From NCBI RefSeq assembly GCF_000210075.1, contig NC_021017.1:2935780-2999779 (forward strand): a DNA stretch of 64,000 nucleotides, written 5' to 3'. Below, in pieces: positions 8,782-18,844 of the stretch. A program made the position numbers and the translations under genes. The stretch's first letter is position 1. Each line of letters opens with the position of its first letter. This stretch comes from Bacteroides xylanisolvens XB1A. Lineage in GTDB: Bacteria; Bacteroidota; Bacteroidia; Bacteroidales; Bacteroidaceae. The notes beneath the pieces were generated by a model. That model ran no database searches. It was not told the DNA's origin and saw only the letters and a list, made by a program, of their open reading frames with translations.

Positions 8782-8889
8782 GTTTCAACCCTATTTGAAA
8801 CAGTTTGTTTCAAGGTTTGAAACGATTCGTTTCTCGGTGTGAAACAAAGTGTTTCCCGTAATGAAACAGAGTGTTTCAAAGCATGAAAC
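8782..8889. repeat. Five GTTTC-N7-GAAAC palindromes at 22-bp period
   Basis: The right arms GAAAC end at 8801, 8823, 8845, 8867 and 8889, exactly 22 bases apart. The left arms GTTTC start at 8782, 8807, 8829, 8851 and 8873; the first unit has a longer centre. Arms are constant and centres differ. The spacing is about two helical turns, as expected for a row of protein-binding sites on one DNA face. The arms are the same as those of the nearby parS-like site, whose centre is ACGT (N4). A minus-strand reading frame here is a by-product of the repeat. Confidence 0.8.
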
Positions 8890-9064
8890 AGATTGTCGTC
8901 TTGTGGGATACGAACCGCTGCCCTATAGCTTACGATTGTTTTGTCAGCATTTCTCTTGTCTGACTCATATTTGAAATCAAAAAAATAAAGTCTGGTGGCT
9001 ATCATAGGACAAGATTCCCGGTAAAATTGAAGGGAAAAACCAAGAAATCAGAGCGATAAATGGT

Positions 9065-9161
9065 GGTGATAGATGATAGATAAGGTGATAGGTTACCGGC
9101 AATCTATCACCATGCTTGAAAGTGCTATGAATAAACTGTTTCAAGAAGTCTGGTGATAGAT
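9065..9161. repeat. Direct and inverted GGTGATAGAT repeats with a hairpin
   Basis: GGTGATAGAT occurs at 9065-9074 and 9152-9161, with the inverted copy ATCTATCACC at 9102-9111 and a partial copy near 9084. Between them CTTGAAA (9115-9121) can pair with TTTCAAG (9139-9145). The group lies about 75 bases before the sigma-factor promoter, so it could be an operator or an upstream transcript end. Confidence 0.5.
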
Positions 9162-9234
9162 GAAAGATGAAAGTGAAAAAATCTCTATGTATGAGAAAGA
9201 ACTTTTTTATTTTCTATTTTGTAAGCCGGCAAAG

Positions 9235-9265
9235 TCTGCGTTTTTGAAAAAAAACAATATATTTG
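9235..9265 (+). promoter_or_regulatory. Promoter of the ECF sigma factor gene
   Basis: TCTG (9235-9238, three of four bases of TTTG) and a perfect TATATTTG (9258-9265) are 19 bases apart. This leaves a leader of about 75 bases before the ATG at 9347. Confidence 0.6.
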
Positions 9266-9346
9266 CAATCGTAAATGTCGCAAAAGTAAGTAGTTACGGC
9301 GATTTTTATGAATTCTGTTTCCTTTTTTCGCAGGTAATGTGACAGT

Positions 9347-9916
9347 ATGAACGATAAAATTGACACTATAGTAGCGGGAGTAAACCGGAAGGATGAAAAG
9401 ATGTGGGGCGATTTCTACGATCGTTTTTATACTGCCTTATGTGTTTATGTATCAAAGATATTGCCGGTCCCCGATGCGGTAGAAGATTTGGTACAAGACG
9501 TTTTTATTTCTGTATGGGAAGGGAAGCGTACCTTTTCTGATATTAAAGAGCTTACCAATTATCTTTATCGTGCCTGCTATAATAATACCTTATTATATAT
9601 ACGCAATAATCAAATTCATGATACCATATTGAATTCTTTAGCCGAAGAAGAAAGCGTGGAGGACGAAGATATGATTTATGCATTGACGGTGAAAGAAGAA
9701 ATTATCCGGCAACTCTATTGCTATATCGAAGAACTTCCGTCCGAGCAACGCCGGATTATCTTAATGAGAATCGAAGGACATACATGGGAAGAGATAGCGG
9801 AACGTTTAGAAATAAGTATCAATACTGTTAAAACTCAAAAGACACGCAGCTATAAATTCCTTCGTGAGAGGCTGGGCGACTCTGTTCATTCTATTATTCT
9901 TTGTTTATTTCTCTAA
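9347..9916 (+). CDS. ECF RNA polymerase sigma factor (FecI type)
   Basis: This 189-residue protein has sigma region 2 at about residues 20-85 (FYDRFYTALC ... DAVEDLVQDVFISVWE) and region 4 at about 125-175 (LPSEQRRIILMRIEGHTWEEIAERLEIS, a helix-turn-helix for the -35 element). It is followed by an anti-sigma gene and then a SusC receptor with an STN domain. In characterised Bacteroides systems this trio passes a ligand signal from the outer membrane to transcription of the locus. The gap of about 245 bases to fecR contains no gene. Confidence 0.92.
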   Translation: MNDKIDTIVAGVNRKDEKMWGDFYDRFYTALCVYVSKILPVPDAVEDLVQDVFISVWEGKRTFSDIKELTNYLYRACYNNTLLYIRNNQIHDTILNSLAEEESVEDEDMIYALTVKEEIIRQLYCYIEELPSEQRRIILMRIEGHTWEEIAERLEISINTVKTQKTRSYKFLRERLGDSVHSIILCLFL

Positions 9917-10161
9917 AAAGATAAAAAGTCAATTTGATACATCTTTATCTTTTTATTGATTACTTAAGATTTGTTTTCTTTGTTAAAAACGAACTGATTC
10001 CTTCTGTATTGTGACATAATGTTATATTTTGCCTCTAAATTCCTCTCCTTTATATTCTTATCTCAAAAAAATATCATCTTTTTGTCACCCTTTTCTGTGA
10101 GTTATGTATATCTATAATAAAGCAAATTAAACAGTTGTTTGATTTAAAAAGGAAAAATAAG

Positions 10162-11361
10162 ATGAAGAAGTTCGAAAATGTATATCAAGATGCCGCTTTA
10201 ATGAAGAAAGCTCTTTTAGGAGAAGCTAATGAATCGGAACAGCAAGAGCTTGAAAAGCGATTGGCGGAATGCCCGGACTTACAAAAAGTGTATGAACAAT
10301 TGCAGAATGGTGAGACATTAAGAGTTGCATTTGAAGAATATAAAAATTATTCATCAAAGAAAGCCTATGAATCTTTCCTTCAGAAAATCGGACAAACGGA
10401 ACCGGAGGTAATAAAGAAGTCTCGTGCTTTCCGGATTTGGTGGTCTGTTGCAGCAGCTGTTGTTTTAGTAATCGGTTTCTCTTTCTATATGTCGAATTAT
10501 GGTTCGATTGAAGAGGAAAGCAGACCATTGATTCAGCCAGGAGTTCAACAGGCACAATTGACTTTACCCGATGGCAGCATTATTGATGTGCGGAAGAAAG
10601 AAGTTAACGTAATAGTAGATGGCGTCCAGGTAAAATATAAGGAAGGAGTGCTGTCATATAAACCAACCGTCACAACACAACACGAAGAGAAAAACGTCGA
10701 AGAGAAGCCGGTTAAGTCAAATGAACTTATCATACCACGTGGAGGAGAAAATACCGTGATCCTTGCTGATGGGACGACGGTTCATTTGAATGCTGGTTCT
10801 AAGTTGACTTATCCGGTACGCTTTGCGGGTAAACGCAGGATTGTAGCTCTGGAAGGTGAGGCTTATTTTGAGGTTGTGCAGGATGAATCTCATCCGTTTG
10901 TGGTACAAACTCATCTTGGCGAAGTGATGGTGCTTGGTACGGCGTTTAATGTGAATGCTTATACCGATGCTTCCGTTTGTTACACTACATTGGTACATGG
11001 AAAAGTTCAATTTTCTGCACCGAATGTCGGAACGGTAACTCTTCAGCCGGGTGAACAAGCAGTAGTTTCTGCCAATGGCACAGAGAAACGTACAGTCGAT
11101 CTGGATGAGTATATCGGTTGGGTAAATGGTGTGTACAACTTTAAAAACCGTTCTTTAGGGGAGATTATGGAGACATTCGAACGCTGGTATGATATACAGA
11201 TTTATTATGAAACACCGGATCTACGCGACATAACTTACAGTGGCAGTTTGAAACGTTACGGAACGATCAATTCTTTCTTGGATGCTTTGGAACTGACAGG
11301 CGATCTGACTTATAAAATCAGTGGCCGGAAAGTGCTGATATACGATGGAATGAAAGAGTAA
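10162..11361 (+). CDS. FecR-family anti-sigma factor
   Basis: This 399-residue inner-membrane protein is expected to hold the ECF sigma factor inactive until its periplasmic part touches the SusC signalling domain. The cytoplasmic part spans residues 1-90, followed by one membrane helix at about 91-109 (RIWWSVAAAVVLVIGF). The periplasmic FecR domain (about 190-290, LADGTTVHLNAGSKLTYP ... EAYFEVVQDESHPF) and a C-terminal DUF4974 domain (about 320-395) follow. A TTG 27 bases upstream is in frame, but the ATG at 10162, preceded by AGGAAAAATAAG, is preferred. Confidence 0.92.
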   Translation: MKKFENVYQDAALMKKALLGEANESEQQELEKRLAECPDLQKVYEQLQNGETLRVAFEEYKNYSSKKAYESFLQKIGQTEPEVIKKSRAFRIWWSVAAAVVLVIGFSFYMSNYGSIEEESRPLIQPGVQQAQLTLPDGSIIDVRKKEVNVIVDGVQVKYKEGVLSYKPTVTTQHEEKNVEEKPVKSNELIIPRGGENTVILADGTTVHLNAGSKLTYPVRFAGKRRIVALEGEAYFEVVQDESHPFVVQTHLGEVMVLGTAFNVNAYTDASVCYTTLVHGKVQFSAPNVGTVTLQPGEQAVVSANGTEKRTVDLDEYIGWVNGVYNFKNRSLGEIMETFERWYDIQIYYETPDLRDITYSGSLKRYGTINSFLDALELTGDLTYKISGRKVLIYDGMKE

Positions 11362-11400
11362 GAATAAATAGAATATTAGGTAAAGTTTAATCATTAATTT

Positions 11401-14400
11401 ATGAGAGAAAAACGATGGCTACTATGTTTTTTAGTGGCAGTGTGTTGCACATTTAGCACATGGGCTCTACCGTCACAGGATAAGACGGTAACTTTAAACC
11501 TGCACAATGTCTCTATTGAGACTGTTTTGGATGCAGTGAAGAAACAAACAGGAGTGAATATGTTGTATAATTCACAAATGTTTAAAGGAGTTCCTCCCGT
11601 ATCAATTAATGCAAAAAATGAGAAATGGGAAGTCGCTCTAAAGTTGATTTTAAATCCCCAGGGATTTGATTATGTGGTGAAAGACGGTATTGTTGTTGTT
11701 CGTAAATTGCAGGCCGAGAAGCGTGATAATCGTATCCGTGGTACGGTTATTGATTCGAATAAGGAACCGATTCCAGGAGCCAGCATCATCGTAAAAGGTA
11801 CTCGTACGGGTACTTCTACTAATATTGAAGGTGAGTTTACTTTGGATGTTAAGGATGATAAGGTGACTTTGGAAATCTCTTTTATTGGTATGAAGAAACA
11901 GACTCTTCAGGTAGATGCTACACGTAAGAAGATGCTTGAGATTACTATGTTGGATGATGTGAAGACATTAGAGGATGTAGTTGTAACCGGATATAGCAAT
12001 GTTCGTAAATCAAGCTTTACTGGTAGTTCTACCCAAATAACAGGTGATGAGTTGCGTAAGGTATCGCAAACCAATGTTCTGGATGCCATGCAGTCATTCG
12101 ACCCTTCTTTTCGTTTGATGAGCAATACGCAGTTTGGTTCCGATCCGAACGCATTGCCTGAAATGTATATTCGTGGACGTTCAGGGGTAGGTACCAGAGA
12201 TTTGGATAAGAATCAATTGTCTAAATCGAATCTGGAAAATAATCCCAATCTGCCTACATTCATTATGGATGGATTTGAAGTTAGCATCGAAAAGGTATAC
12301 GACTTAGATCCCAGCCGCATAGAGAGCATGACCATCCTAAAAGATGCTGCAGCTACCGCTATTTACGGTTCGCGTGCCGCTAACGGTGTGGTAGTTATCA
12401 CTACCGTCACTCCGAAACCAGGTGAAGTGCGTGTCTCTTACAACTTTACAGGTACGGTGGAAATGCCCGACTTGAGCGACTATAATCTGGCAAATGCTTC
12501 AGAAAAACTGGAGATGGAACGCCTTGCCGGACTTTTCGATAATAGTAACATGGAAAATCAAATTCTTGATTATAATAAGAGATTTGCACAAATTCAACGT
12601 GGTGTGGATACTGATTGGATGGTACTGCCTCTACGAAATGCATTCGACCATAAACACAGCCTCTTTATAGAGGGAGGTACGCAAAACTTGCGTTGGGGTG
12701 TAGATGCTTCTTACAATGCAGCGAATGGTGTGATGAAGGGGTCAGGACGTGATCGCTATAGTGTTGGTTTCTCTCTGGATTATCGTATGAAGTCTTTGCA
12801 AGTGAAGAACACTGTATCGTTCACTCATTCTAAATCGAAAGAGTCGCCTTATGGTTCGTTTAGTGACTATACCATTTTGCAACCCTATGATACACCTTAT
12901 AATGATGACGGGACATTGCGAAAAAGGTTGAGCTTCTCGAAGAATAGCAATTTACGCGAGGCTAACAACCCACTATACGAAGCGACTCTTGGCAATTATA
13001 CTTGGAGTGCTTATGATGAAGTATCCAATAATTTGAGTTTGAATTGGTATCTGACCGATTACTGGACTGTTAGAGGTCAATTTAGTGTGAACCGTAAATA
13101 TTCTAGTGGAGAACGGTTTATCGACCCGCTGTCTTCAAAAACCACGGCTGCTCCTAATGAAGGTGGACATAACTTGGGTGACCTCTATGTGGATGATGGA
13201 AATAGTTTGAATTGGAATGCAAATGCAGCTTTATATTATACACGTTCTTTCAATAAACATAATTTAAATCTGTCTGTGGCATGGGAGGCATCTTCTGGTT
13301 CATCAGATGCGACAAACGTTCATTACCGCGGATTCCCGAGTGGACAATTTCATTCATCGAATTATGCAGCCGAAATATATGAAAAGCCGTCACGTACCGA
13401 AGGTACTTCACGCATGGTCAGTGCATGGGCTACCGGAAACTATACATGGAATGATATTTATTTGGCTGATTTCTCTGTTCGTTTTGATGGGTCATCTGAT
13501 TTTGGCTCCAAGCAACGCTGGGCACCGTTCTTCTCCGGAGGTTTGGGGGTGAACATTCATAATTATGAGTTTCTAAAAGGAAATGAGATAGTTAACAAAT
13601 TGAAGGTACGTGCATCGTATGGCCGGACTGGTAAAGCTAGTTTTCCAGCTTATGCTGCTACGACTATGTACGAAGCGCTTTTTGATGAATGGTATGCAAC
13701 AGGTTTTGGCGCAGTGTTGAAAGCTTTGGGAAATAACAACTTGACTTGGGAAAAGACTGATAAGTTTAATGTAGGTATTGAAATGCAATTTTTGAATCGG
13801 CGTTTGACAGTGGATGCAGATTATTATCATGATAAAACAATTGATTTGGTGAACGATGTCAGCCTGTCTCAAACTTCCGGCTTCTCTAGTTATAAAGACA
13901 ATATGGGTGAAGTACTGAATCAGGGATTTGAGTTGCAGGTACGTGGCGAAGTATTCCGTAATCGTGACTGGTTGGTGGCGTTATGGGGAAATATGGCACA
14001 CAACAAGAATAAGATTCTAAAAATTTCTGATTCTCAACGTGCCTACAATCAGCGAGTAAAAGAATTCTATGAGAATATAGTGAATGAAGAGTATGGCCGC
14101 TATAATTCTAAATATGGAGTACCAATTTCTCAATATGAGGAAGGACAGTCACTTACTTCCATTTGGGCTGTGAAATCTTTGGGTATTGATCCTACTACAG
14201 GTAAGGAAATATTCTTAAACCGTGATGGTAGTGTGTCCGACACATGGAATGCCACTCAAGAAGTGGCTGTTGGTAATACTGAACCTAAATTCAATGGCTC
14301 TATCGGATTTAATGCTGCTTATAAACAATGGAGCTTATTTGCTGCTTTCCAATACGAATGGGGCGGGCAGGAGTATAATCAGACTTTGGTAGATCGGGTG

Positions 14401-14742
14401 GAGAATGCCAGAATACAATATCAAAACGTAGACTTGCGTGTGTTGACCGACAGATGGAAACAGCCGGGAGATATTGCGCAGTTTAAAGATATTAAAAATG
14501 CCGATAGTGCCACTATGCCGACTTCACGCTTCGTTCAGGATAAGGCTTATCTGCGTTTGAGTGCATTAACTTTAAGCTATGATTTCAATCGGGAATGGAT
14601 AAAGAAGTATTTGGGAATGAATATGCTCCGATTGGAAGCAAGTACACGCGATTTTATTAACTGGAATTCTATCCGTCAGGAGCGAGGTTTAAGTTACCCG
14701 AAGTCATGGACGGTTGATTTCTCTATTAAAGCACAATTCTAA
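11401..14742 (+). CDS. SusC-like TonB-dependent receptor with STN signalling domain
   Basis: This 1113-residue outer-membrane transporter has a signal peptide (residues 1-22, ending TWALP), an STN domain at about 30-80 (NVSIETVLDAVKKQTGVNML), a carboxypeptidase-D-like regulatory domain at about 112-185 (IRGTVIDSNKEPIPGASI), a TonB plug at about 195-330, and a long beta-barrel ending in an aromatic strand with terminal Phe. The STN domain indicates signal transfer to the FecR protein just upstream. With SusD it should import ligands in an energy-dependent way. The associated peptidases suggest peptides rather than glycans. Confidence 0.95.
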   Translation: MREKRWLLCFLVAVCCTFSTWALPSQDKTVTLNLHNVSIETVLDAVKKQTGVNMLYNSQMFKGVPPVSINAKNEKWEVALKLILNPQGFDYVVKDGIVVVRKLQAEKRDNRIRGTVIDSNKEPIPGASIIVKGTRTGTSTNIEGEFTLDVKDDKVTLEISFIGMKKQTLQVDATRKKMLEITMLDDVKTLEDVVVTGYSNVRKSSFTGSSTQITGDELRKVSQTNVLDAMQSFDPSFRLMSNTQFGSDPNALPEMYIRGRSGVGTRDLDKNQLSKSNLENNPNLPTFIMDGFEVSIEKVYDLDPSRIESMTILKDAAATAIYGSRAANGVVVITTVTPKPGEVRVSYNFTGTVEMPDLSDYNLANASEKLEMERLAGLFDNSNMENQILDYNKRFAQIQRGVDTDWMVLPLRNAFDHKHSLFIEGGTQNLRWGVDASYNAANGVMKGSGRDRYSVGFSLDYRMKSLQVKNTVSFTHSKSKESPYGSFSDYTILQPYDTPYNDDGTLRKRLSFSKNSNLREANNPLYEATLGNYTWSAYDEVSNNLSLNWYLTDYWTVRGQFSVNRKYSSGERFIDPLSSKTTAAPNEGGHNLGDLYVDDGNSLNWNANAALYYTRSFNKHNLNLSVAWEASSGSSDATNVHYRGFPSGQFHSSNYAAEIYEKPSRTEGTSRMVSAWATGNYTWNDIYLADFSVRFDGSSDFGSKQRWAPFFSGGLGVNIHNYEFLKGNEIVNKLKVRASYGRTGKASFPAYAATTMYEALFDEWYATGFGAVLKALGNNNLTWEKTDKFNVGIEMQFLNRRLTVDADYYHDKTIDLVNDVSLSQTSGFSSYKDNMGEVLNQGFELQVRGEVFRNRDWLVALWGNMAHNKNKILKISDSQRAYNQRVKEFYENIVNEEYGRYNSKYGVPISQYEEGQSLTSIWAVKSLGIDPTTGKEIFLNRDGSVSDTWNATQEVAVGNTEPKFNGSIGFNAAYKQWSLFAAFQYEWGGQEYNQTLVDRVENARIQYQNVDLRVLTDRWKQPGDIAQFKDIKNADSATMPTSRFVQDKAYLRLSALTLSYDFNREWIKKYLGMNMLRLEASTRDFINWNSIRQERGLSYPKSWTVDFSIKAQF

Positions 14743-14752
14743 GTATACCATT

Positions 14753-16267
14753 ATGATACGAAAAATATATACTACGTTTGTTTCTTTTGCGTTTGTAGTC
14801 TTGACACTCTCTTCGTGTTCAGATTGGCTTGACCTTTATCCTTCTGATGAGATAAAGGAGGAATATTTGTTCTCTTCTGGTGATGGTTTCCGTACGGCAA
14901 CGAACGGTATTTACCGGAAGATGGCTACTTTCAATTTGTATGGAAGTAACCTTACTTGGGGCATTATGGATGCCTGGGCGCAGTCTTATTATATAGATCA
15001 AGCTCCAAGTATAGGTGGTGGAACAGCTATGAGAAATATGGCAGCGCTTCAGTTTAAAAATACAGAATTAGTCCCTGTCACAGATGCCATGTGGAATGCT
15101 GCTTGGAATGTGGTTGCCAATTGTAATGAATTGGCTCAACAGGCCGCCAAAGCTGACCCTAATCTCTTTAGTGGACTTGATGGTGAGCGGCAGATGATTT
15201 TGGGTGAGGCTATCGGATTGCGCGCATTTATACAATTTGATTTGCTTCGTATTTATGCTCCATCTCCTTCATCTGTTGGTTTCGGGAAAGATGATCGTAC
15301 TTTCATTCCTTATGTTAATGTTTATCCTAGCTATGTCAACAACCATCAAACTGTTAGTTATTGTTTGGAACAGATTATTGCTGATTTGAAGGAAGCACAG
15401 CGCATTCTGAAGGAAGTGGATGCAACATCTAGTATGGGGGCGAACGCTAGATTCAATATCGAAACGGTTTCAGAGAGCCTGTTTGCAAAAAGCAGAGGCT
15501 ATCGCCTGAATTATTATGCGGTAACGGCGGAGTTGGCTCGTGTTTTCTTGTATGCGGGAAAGAATGCAGAGGCTTATGCAGAAGCCAAGAAAATCATTGA
15601 TGAAGAAAATAAAACCGGCTATTTCGAGGCTTCAACTAATTCGTCTGGCTTTAGGAATGGAAATATGAAGATGTATAATGATATTATTTTCGGGCTCTAT
15701 TCTTCAAAGGAGTTGGTGGAATGGGATCAGGAAATAAATCATGGTTCCGATGGTGCCAGTGAGGAGAATTATTTGTGTCTTGATGGTGATGTTGCGAAAG
15801 AACTGTATGGGGATGAAATAAATAGCGACTGGCGGTTTAAGTATCAATTGGAAGAGAAGTATTATGGGTTTTATTATCGCACATTGAAGTATAACAAACA
15901 GACAGAGAGTACAAATGAAGGGAAAACAAATAACCGTATGCTCCCTATGATACGTATGTCTGAGGTGTATTACATTGCTGCTGAAGCGATTTTTGATACC
16001 AAACCCAAAGAAGCACGAGGCTATTTGGAATTGGTGAAAAAAGGAAGAGGGATATCAAAAAAGTTTGATAATGTGACAAATAAATCGGAGTTTATAGATT
16101 TGTTGGTAAATGATGCCCGTCGTGAATTTCTGGGTGAAGGGCAGATATTCTATATGTATAAACGGTTGAATAGATTGATCCCCGCCAGCTCTTATTATAG
16201 TAGTGATATTTTGCCGACTGATGAGAATGTGGTATTGCCGAAACCTGATTCGGAATCAAATATTTAA
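14753..16267 (+). CDS. SusD-like nutrient-binding lipoprotein
   Basis: This 504-residue surface lipoprotein partners the SusC receptor as its lid. It has a type II signal peptide with lipobox LSSC followed by SDWLDLYP, then an alpha-helical TPR-like fold with the family pattern GLRAFIQFDLLRIYAPS and, near the end, MIRMSEVYYIAAEAIF. The start at 14753 (MIRKIYTTF) follows the SusC stop by 10 bases, so the pair is translationally coupled. The longer frame from 14714 overlaps SusC and lacks a signal peptide at its end. Confidence 0.94.
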   Translation: MIRKIYTTFVSFAFVVLTLSSCSDWLDLYPSDEIKEEYLFSSGDGFRTATNGIYRKMATFNLYGSNLTWGIMDAWAQSYYIDQAPSIGGGTAMRNMAALQFKNTELVPVTDAMWNAAWNVVANCNELAQQAAKADPNLFSGLDGERQMILGEAIGLRAFIQFDLLRIYAPSPSSVGFGKDDRTFIPYVNVYPSYVNNHQTVSYCLEQIIADLKEAQRILKEVDATSSMGANARFNIETVSESLFAKSRGYRLNYYAVTAELARVFLYAGKNAEAYAEAKKIIDEENKTGYFEASTNSSGFRNGNMKMYNDIIFGLYSSKELVEWDQEINHGSDGASEENYLCLDGDVAKELYGDEINSDWRFKYQLEEKYYGFYYRTLKYNKQTESTNEGKTNNRMLPMIRMSEVYYIAAEAIFDTKPKEARGYLELVKKGRGISKKFDNVTNKSEFIDLLVNDARREFLGEGQIFYMYKRLNRLIPASSYYSSDILPTDENVVLPKPDSESNI

Positions 16268-16304
16268 ATATAAGGAATATTTTCATAATAACTATTTAAG
16301 AGAA

Positions 16305-17069
16305 ATGAAAATGAAGATAAAATATGCTATATGGGGAGCGTTGATTTGTATTGCAGATCTGATGCTCGTTTCGTGTGAAGAGAAGGGATTGCTGGTCAAC
16401 AGTAACGATACAGCCTATTTGAGATTTGCTAATGATATGACAAAAGACACGACTACAGTATCTTTTAAAATGTATAATGAGGGTGAGGATGCCGAAATAC
16501 CGATAGAAGTCTCTGTCTACGGGCAAATACAGGAAGATGATTTACATTTTAATGTAAGTGTAGATGCAGAATATACAACCTTGCCTGCCGACTTATATGT
16601 GCTGCCTACAGACTGTAGGATTAGAAAGGGATTGCTCACGGATACCATTTATGTGATACTGAAGAATGCCCCAATGCTGGAGAAAGAAACGAAAATATTG
16701 GCATTGCAGGTAGTGGAGGCAAACGGGGTGAAGCAAGGTGACCATTCATATTCTCGTGCTTTTATTACTGTTACCGATCGTTTGTTTAAACCTCACTGGT
16801 GGTCGGTGATTGATGCAGGGTCAGAATCCAATCCGGGGAATTCAGTCGATTGGTTTTATCTAGGTGAATATTCGGAAAGGAAGTATCAGATGTTTTTGGA
16901 CGAGTTGAAAAAAGATGATATGGTGTTCGATGGAAAGAACAAGCAAGTATTACGTAAATATTCATTAAGACTGAAGAATACCCTGAAGCAGATGAACGAA
17001 GGAAAGAAAAAGGAAGATTGGGAGAAAGATGAGCATGGAAATGTGATTACTGTGGAAGTGGCAGGATAA
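16305..17069 (+). CDS. DUF4843 surface lipoprotein
   Basis: This 254-residue protein has a type II signal peptide (lipobox LVSC, then EEK). The body matches the DUF4843 pattern seen in lipoproteins encoded just after SusD genes: NSNDTAYLRFAND, a beta-rich middle, and a C-terminal FKPHWWSV segment. The role is unknown. By position it is an accessory surface protein of the SusCD complex. The start at 16305 (MKMKIKYAIW) is chosen because it gives a proper signal peptide; the upstream frame runs into SusD. Confidence 0.8.
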   Translation: MKMKIKYAIWGALICIADLMLVSCEEKGLLVNSNDTAYLRFANDMTKDTTTVSFKMYNEGEDAEIPIEVSVYGQIQEDDLHFNVSVDAEYTTLPADLYVLPTDCRIRKGLLTDTIYVILKNAPMLEKETKILALQVVEANGVKQGDHSYSRAFITVTDRLFKPHWWSVIDAGSESNPGNSVDWFYLGEYSERKYQMFLDELKKDDMVFDGKNKQVLRKYSLRLKNTLKQMNEGKKKEDWEKDEHGNVITVEVAG

Positions 17070-17086
17070 CTATAAAATTGCAAAGT

Positions 17087-18799
17087 ATGAAAAAATTAGG
17101 AATATATGCAGTGATGACTGTTTTTGTCGGAGTTATGTCCGGTTGTTTGGATGATGACAATAATTATAACTACAAGCAGATTAATGACTTACAAGGTGGT
17201 AATTTCAATATTGAGAATATCAATTCTGGATATAACTTGATAGAGGGAGACGAATTGGTATTGGCGCCTACATTTAAGTTTACGATAGACAGCATTACGC
17301 CCGACGTCAGCTACGAATGGTACATAGACAAACAGTTGCAGACAGGTGAAAGTGGTGCCACTTATACATTTAAAGCCGACAAAAGCGGTACGTATCAAGT
17401 GACATTTGCAGTGACCGACAATAAGTCGGGGGTCCAGTTCGGAAAATCTACGATTATTAAGGTGATGTCTATGTTTCAACGTGGATGGACTATTCTGTCG
17501 GATGAAGGCGGACGTTCTGTGCTTCATTTCATTGTACCTACAACACAACATTATCAGGTAACGTATAATGGGGAAACCTTTACTCGTGATTCATTGGTTT
17601 ATCATATAGTGAAGCGTGATGTCGTTTCCAATTTGGGATCAAATCCGAAAGGATTGATGAATAACATTGGTTATATAGATTATAATCTTCAGTACGGTAT
17701 TAGCGTATACGATGAATTGGTAGTGAAACAAGATCGCTGGGTGGAGCTTAATGGCAATACGCTGGAACGTGAAGTGTACACAGATGAAGAGTTCCGTGGG
17801 GATATTCCTGCTCATTTTTCTCCGATAGAAGCTGCCATGACTTATACGGCTAAGGCATTGTTGGATAAGAATGGACTAATTTATTGGGAAAAAAAGGCAG
17901 ATGCGGCTGATTTTCATGCAGGTACCTATATGTCTATAGGATTAAATAATGAAACCCGATTCAGTCGCTTGTTCCAAGCCTATAAGTTTAATTACTATTA
18001 TACGAATGTGATGCTTGCGTTGACAAAAGAAGATAATTCATTAGTGGGCATTTTGGATGTGGGTAATGTAGCTGGAAGTGAGAGTTCAGCTATCGGCGAA
18101 ATGACTAGTTCTGAAAGTGGGAATATGTATAATATTGCCGATCCGAGTGGTGAAGATCACTTCTCAAATATAAAAAAGACAGTGGTAGATGCATTGCCAG
18201 CTCCATATGATGGAGGGAATGATTTTACAATGGCTTATCCTTTTTGGACGGTTTTGCTGAAAGATGAAGCTACATCAGTATATGAATTGCGTTATTTCGG
18301 GTTAGAGGCAGATAGCAGATCCGTTAGTTGTATGGATGGTTGGTATTATGAGGCTCCTTTAGGAGTTATCAATGATTATCGTGGTATGGCTAATTTTGGA
18401 AATAAACGTTATGTGGTTATTGCCAGCGGAAACCAGCTTTATTATTATCAATACGGATGGGATTCTTATGGAGATGTGGAATATAGAGGGAGTTTGATGC
18501 CATTAGGTGAGCCGTTGCCTGCTGCTGTCAAGACCTTGTCAGGTATGGATGTGACCACCAATTTACGTAAATACAAGTATCCTTACAGTGGGCAATTAGG
18601 GGTTGCTTTGGAAGACGGAAGTTTTTATATATATAGTGTTGTAGAAACAAGACTAAAAGACGGTACGTGTACGGCGGTTTCTCTTAAACAGCAATTCCCG
18701 AATGAAACCACTTCAGAAGAAAATAAGAACTTTGGAGAAATTGTAGATGTCCTTTATAAATGGGGAAGTGGTGATGATTATATGTCATTTTCTTTCTAG
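17087..18799 (+). CDS. PKD-like surface lipoprotein
   Basis: This 570-residue lipoprotein has signal MKKLGIYAVMTVFVGVMSGC with the lipobox Cys at residue 20. A PKD-like immunoglobulin fold follows at about 30-125 (VSYEWYIDKQLQTGESGATY ... YQVTFAVTDNKSG). The rest is a repeated beta structure without a recognised name and may form a propeller. It begins 17 bases after the DUF4843 gene. Proteins of this kind follow DUF4843 genes in other Bacteroides SusCD loci. A ligand-binding role is inferred. Confidence 0.75.
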   Translation: MKKLGIYAVMTVFVGVMSGCLDDDNNYNYKQINDLQGGNFNIENINSGYNLIEGDELVLAPTFKFTIDSITPDVSYEWYIDKQLQTGESGATYTFKADKSGTYQVTFAVTDNKSGVQFGKSTIIKVMSMFQRGWTILSDEGGRSVLHFIVPTTQHYQVTYNGETFTRDSLVYHIVKRDVVSNLGSNPKGLMNNIGYIDYNLQYGISVYDELVVKQDRWVELNGNTLEREVYTDEEFRGDIPAHFSPIEAAMTYTAKALLDKNGLIYWEKKADAADFHAGTYMSIGLNNETRFSRLFQAYKFNYYYTNVMLALTKEDNSLVGILDVGNVAGSESSAIGEMTSSESGNMYNIADPSGEDHFSNIKKTVVDALPAPYDGGNDFTMAYPFWTVLLKDEATSVYELRYFGLEADSRSVSCMDGWYYEAPLGVINDYRGMANFGNKRYVVIASGNQLYYYQYGWDSYGDVEYRGSLMPLGEPLPAAVKTLSGMDVTTNLRKYKYPYSGQLGVALEDGSFYIYSVVETRLKDGTCTAVSLKQQFPNETTSEENKNFGEIVDVLYKWGSGDDYMSFSF

Positions 18800-18844
18800 A
18801 AGAATAGCTTTAAAAGTGATTCATATAGTAATAAAATAGCCATT

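Noticed and set aside
8782..8889. CRISPR array
   Set aside because: Repeats are 5-base arms at 22-bp period, without spacers of normal length or cas genes.
10226..11058. Minus-strand frames over the fecR gene
   Set aside because: Shadow frames; the plus strand has the FecR and DUF4974 domains.
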